From NCBI RefSeq assembly GCF_013386765.1, contig NZ_JACARE010000045.1, positions 35,743 through 99,742 of the forward strand: a stretch of 64,000 bases of DNA, read 5' to 3'. Both the position numbers and the translations under genes were made by a program. The notes below the pieces were generated by a model, which saw only the letters and a program-made list of their open reading frames with translations, made no database searches and was not told where the DNA came from. This DNA comes from Pseudomonas yamanorum (GTDB lineage: Bacteria; Pseudomonadota; Gammaproteobacteria; Pseudomonadales; Pseudomonadaceae). Shown here piece by piece: positions 61,168 to 64,000 of this stretch; the first letter of the stretch is position 1, and each line of letters begins with the position of its first letter.

Positions 61168-62337
61168 CAGGCTGGCCAGCACCCAGGCCACGATCCAGCC
61201 GTGGACCACGGCAAACTCGCCGGTCACTTGCAGCAGCCAGCCGCACAGCGCATTGCCGGTGGCACTGGCCAGGCCGTAGCTGACCATGCTCAGGCTCACC
61301 ACTTGCAGGCTCTGCACCGGGCTGAGCCGGGCGCCGACGTAAGCGGCCATCAAGCCCCAGCACGGGAAATAAAACAGCGCGAACAGCCCGGCCGCCAGCC
61401 AGCTCAGCAGCAGGCTGGGGTGCCCGAGCACGCCGAGCATGCTGAGACCAAACGCGCCGATACTCAGGGCCATCACCCGCAACGCGCCCCAACGGTCTGC
61501 CAGCGTGCCCAGCAGCAAGCCGCCGACGACCCCGCCGACGCCGATCAGCGTCCACATCGACCCGGTGACCGAGGCGCTGGCCTGCAACTGCTCGCTGACA
61601 AACGCCGACAGGAAATTCAGAAAGGGCCCACTGATGGCGCCGATAAACGCGCTGAGCAAAACGATCTGCATCGCCACCGGTTGCGCCACACACAGCTTCA
61701 GCCATTGGCGCAGCACCTGATTCAGCGCGGGCGCCTTGGCCTCACGCGGTGCGGGTTCCTTGATCGGGGCCAGTGCCCACAGGGTCAGCAGCGTGACCAG
61801 CAGCGTCAACCCGGCACAGATCAGCCAGAACTGACGCAAGGACAAACCCTGCAACAGCGCGATCAACAGCCCGTTCAAGCACAGCGCAAACGCGGACCCC
61901 GACGAAGCTAATCCCAGCACCCGGCTGCGGTGCGTGGCCGGAATCACGTCCTGGGCCAGGGCCGAAATCGCATTCCAGTTCGACACCGCACAGGCCGACA
62001 CCAGCGCCAGGCACAGGGCAAACGGCAGCACCCACGGCGTGGCCACGGCCAGGGCCAGCAGGGCGGGGCTGAGGACGATGGTCAGGCGCACCATATTGCG
62101 CGGGCTGATCCACGCCGCCGCCAGGCCGCTGGCAATCGAGGCGCCCATGTAGAACAGCTGCAACAGCGCGGCAATCAACGCGGCCTGGCTGTAACTGAGG
62201 TCAAACCCCAGGCGGATCTGCGGCAGCAACGCCGAATACAGGAACACACTGAAACCGTGGGTAGTGGCGTTGCACGCGGTAAATACCAGTGCGAGCAAGG
62301 CAATACTTCGCCGAGATGAAGCGGGGGCTTTCGACAT
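61105..62337 (-). CDS. MFS transporter
   Basis: 410 residues from ATG 62337 (MSKAPASSRRS); the longer frame to 62394 enters intergenic DNA. Twelve predicted helices, with loop GTLADRWGALRVMAL in the second half carrying the MFS motif. Resembles small-molecule exporters or CynX/NimT-like permeases; substrate unknown. Convergent overlap with LysR at 60253 and divergent from LysR at 62618 across a 280-bp gap that contains the motifs at 62405 and 62494. Confidence 0.85.
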   Translation of the reverse strand: MSKAPASSRRSIALLALVFTACNATTHGFSVFLYSALLPQIRLGFDLSYSQAALIAALLQLFYMGASIASGLAAAWISPRNMVRLTIVLSPALLALAVATPWVLPFALCLALVSACAVSNWNAISALAQDVIPATHRSRVLGLASSGSAFALCLNGLLIALLQGLSLRQFWLICAGLTLLVTLLTLWALAPIKEPAPREAKAPALNQVLRQWLKLCVAQPVAMQIVLLSAFIGAISGPFLNFLSAFVSEQLQASASVTGSMWTLIGVGGVVGGLLLGTLADRWGALRVMALSIGAFGLSMLGVLGHPSLLLSWLAAGLFALFYFPCWGLMAAYVGARLSPVQSLQVVSLSMVSYGLASATGNALCGWLLQVTGEFAVVHGWIVAWVLASLLLLKRMAYRQTAEALAAQMP

Positions 62338-62404
62338 GGCGATGACTCGATAAGTTAATCGCGAAAGAGCGGGGCGAAGTAATAAGAAATACATCGGCAG
62401 ACTA

Positions 62405-62414
62405 GCGTTTATAG
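62405..62414. promoter_or_regulatory. GCGTTTATAG motif (complement of the 57788 motif)
   Basis: Located in the divergent MFS/LysR promoter region; exact complement of CTATAAACGC upstream of the ABC transporter operon. Confidence 0.35.
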
Positions 62415-62493
62415 TCCGGCGGCGACCAATGCTTATTTGTCTTAGTGTGCATGCGTTATACGCAGGCTATTTATGCGTGAGCGACGGTCTGCG

Positions 62494-62505
62494 TCGATAA
62501 ACGAC
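62494..62505. promoter_or_regulatory. TCGATAAACGAC motif (partner of the 57756 motif)
   Basis: One mismatch from the copy upstream of the substrate-binding-protein gene. Lies 112 bp before the LysR start at 62618, where an autoregulatory site could be. Confidence 0.4.
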
Positions 62506-62617
62506 ACTTTCGGTGCCTGGAGGGATTGTTTCCCCGTCAACGCAGCGCGCTACCGCTGACCCAATACAAAAAGGTATGTTGTGCAGGTTATTTCCCATGT
62601 GCCCCCGAGTGTCGTCC

Positions 62618-63547
62618 ATGAAACGCAAAATGCCCGGTCTCAACGCCCTTAAAGCTTTCGAAGTCGCCGGCAGTACCGGCAGTTTTACCCGGGCTGCCGA
62701 GCTGTTGAACGTGACGCAGAGTGCGGTCAGCCGCCAGGTGCGTCAGCTGGAAGAACAGTTGGGCGAGGCGCTGTTGGAGCGTCGTCACCACCATCTGGAA
62801 TTGACCAGCGCCGGGCGGGTGTTGCTGCGGGCGTTGCATCAGTCGTTCGACAAGATCGAGCTGACGGTGCGCAGTATCCAGCAGAAGTCCCATGCCAATC
62901 GGTTGCACATCAACGCGCCGCCGACCTTTACCAGTCGCTGGTTGATGCCACGGTTGGGGCGCTTGCGCGAGCAGCATCCGGAGTTGGAGTTGAGCATCAC
63001 CACGCGCTTGCAGGACAGTCTGGCGGAGACCAGCACGCTGGATTGTGCGATTCGGTTTGGCGATGGGGAATGGGATGGGTTGGACAGTTCGTTGTTGATT
63101 CAGGAGCGGCATATTGCGGTGTGTGCGCCGTCGTTGTATGCCCGGGAGTGGAGTGACGGGATTGATCTGAATCGCATGACGTTGCTGCATGTGTTGGCGC
63201 GGGAGGATCAGCGGTATCTGACGTGGAAGCACTGGCTGGATGCGGCGCGGATCAGTGGGGTTGATATCGAGGGTGGGTATGAGTTTGACCTGTTGGACCT
63301 GGCGATTCGGGCGGCGATTGATGGGTTGGGGATTACCATTGCGGATTGGCACATGGTGGCTTCGGAGTTGGCCAGTGGGCAGTTGACGCAGGTGTTGAAT
63401 GTGCATGTGGAGGGGCATCAGTCTTATTGGTTGGTGACGCGGCCGGAGCAGACTGACTCGCCGCAGTTGCAGGTGTTTGCGCGGTGGTTGCAGGAGGAGA
63501 TTTGGTTGGCTCAGCGGCAGTTGGAGCCTTCTTTGGCGGCGGGGTGA
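62618..63547 (+). CDS. LysR-family regulator, GcvA-like
   Basis: 309 residues from ATG 62618 (MKRKMPGLNALKAFEVAGST). Helix-turn-helix LNVTQSAVSRQVRQLEEQLG; PPTFTSRWLMPRLGRLREQH is the GcvA/AmpR-like linker. The last third of the gene uses T- and G-rich codons (many TTG, GTG, GGG) unlike its neighbours, a drift also seen toward the end of the nitrilase gene, which is followed by the same dispersed repeat. Divergent from the MFS gene. Confidence 0.9.
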   Translation: MKRKMPGLNALKAFEVAGSTGSFTRAAELLNVTQSAVSRQVRQLEEQLGEALLERRHHHLELTSAGRVLLRALHQSFDKIELTVRSIQQKSHANRLHINAPPTFTSRWLMPRLGRLREQHPELELSITTRLQDSLAETSTLDCAIRFGDGEWDGLDSSLLIQERHIAVCAPSLYAREWSDGIDLNRMTLLHVLAREDQRYLTWKHWLDAARISGVDIEGGYEFDLLDLAIRAAIDGLGITIADWHMVASELASGQLTQVLNVHVEGHQSYWLVTRPEQTDSPQLQVFARWLQEEIWLAQRQLEPSLAAG

Positions 63548-63553
63548 ATCAGT

Positions 63554-63659
63554 GTGCATATCCGTTATTTAGGTAACGGCCGCTTATGGTTCCGCTCTTA
63601 CAGCGGGTCACTTTTGGCAAACGCCCGGAATGCCGGCCCAGCCAAAAGTAACCAAAAGG
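63554..63659 (+). repeat. Dispersed 3'-flanking repeat, copy B
   Basis: Starts GTGCATATCCGTT six bases after the LysR stop, and continues with CTCTTACAGCG and GTCACTTTTGGCAAACGCCC as in copy A (17078), extending further to CAAAAGTAACCAAAAGG. Non-coding. Confidence 0.8.
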
Positions 63660-63737
63660 TCTTTGCCCCACCACTCGGTGCCTCGCCTAGGCTCGGCATG
63701 CCCGCACTCCGGCCATCGTGGTTGACGGGGCCCGCAG

Positions 63738-64000
63738 ATCAAGATCAAAAGCAGATCAAGAGCACGGCGGCCTGAAAGCCGACCTGAGTGTGGTGAAGCA
63801 AAGGCAAAAGCTGCTTTTCTGTAGGAGCTGGCTTGCCGGCGATGCAGGCGACTCGGTGCATCAGGTACATCCAGTTGATGCCATCGCCGGCAAGCCAGCT
63901 CCTACAGGGGATCGTGCCCCGCTTTAGATTTTGCCTTTGCTTCACCACACTCAAGCCGGCTTTCAGGCCGCTGTGCACTTGATCTGCTTTTGATCTTGAT
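63738..64000. repeat. Nested inverted repeat: 72-nt arms enclosing a REPIN
   Basis: The left arm (63738-63809, starting ATCAAGATCAAAAGCAGATC) is matched by a complement at about 63929-64000 with about five mismatches over 72 nt. The REPIN at 63819-63907 lies between. The right arm ends exactly at the window edge and may continue. From 63548 to the edge I see no gene. Confidence 0.85.
63819..63907. repeat. REPIN-type palindrome, 89 bp
   Basis: Arms CTGTAGGAGCTGGCTTGCC and complement; the loop with CTCGGTGCATCAGGTAC is nearly that of 17197 and 21665. Centre of the larger inverted repeat 63738-64000. Confidence 0.9.

Overview
The window is high-GC chromosomal DNA from a Pseudomonas, most likely of the P. 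fluorescens group. The evidence is a complete ptxS-kguEKTD 2-ketogluconate operon with two perfect PtxS palindromes, a dpkA gene, a Pseudomonas-type class I nrdB with paired NrdR boxes, and many copies of the REP/REPIN palindromes usual in fluorescent pseudomonads. I see no tRNA, rRNA, CRISPR array, prophage or insertion-sequence transposase.

Layout. 1-2481 (minus): a four-gene secreted, curlin/Fap-like repeat-protein operon ending in a C39-type cysteine peptidase that runs off the left edge. It is preceded by a candidate sigma-54 promoter and three TGTYYC-N6-GRRACA dyads (2536-2751). 2802-4218: a FecR-type regulator without its sigma factor and a small PepSY protein. 4277-9367: a 1,696-residue toxin-like protein with a C-terminal HELTH zinc-protease motif. 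9540-17077: dpkA, DUF883, an unknown small protein, an M20 peptidase-MHS transporter-LysR set, and a LysR-nitrilase pair. 17318-21646: GNAT, LEA lipoprotein, xanthine/uracil permease, chemoreceptor. 21756-26962: the 2-ketogluconate operon and its repressor ptxS. 27067-29382: LysE exporter, AraC regulator, DUF1345 membrane protein. 29409-36027: an RND efflux pump (permease plus adaptor, no outer-membrane channel) divergent from an RstA/RstB-like two-component system. 36251-45332: dienoyl-CoA isomerase, nudC, TSUP transporter, phosphatidylcholine synthase, a SAM methyltransferase, an orphan MdeB-like E1 2-oxoacid dehydrogenase, DUF1289 and nrdB. 45651-51023: a Fae-like protein, aldo/keto reductase, aldehyde dehydrogenase and MFS transporter in a row, facing a LysR gene. 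51173-60138 (minus): outer-membrane porin, dipeptide-type ABC transporter, a DddP-like M24 protein and a 2OG-Fe(II) oxygenase, controlled by a divergent LysR (60253). 61105-63547: an MFS exporter and a last LysR. 63554-64000: non-coding repeats, including a nested inverted repeat that reaches the right edge.

How the genes work together. The ABC transporter, porin, DddP-like protein and oxygenase look like one uptake-and-catabolism module for an unidentified small molecule. The DddP-like protein keeps all six metal ligands of DMSP lyase DddP but has Gly where the proposed catalytic Asp377 should be, so a different reaction is likely. The Fae-AKR-ALDH-MFS row looks like an aldehyde-handling operon, although Pseudomonas is not expected to make tetrahydromethanopterin, the usual Fae cofactor. 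The left-edge operon resembles a second functional-amyloid export system. These three are the best candidates for undescribed biology.

All calls are from reading the sequence and from memory of the families. No database search was run.
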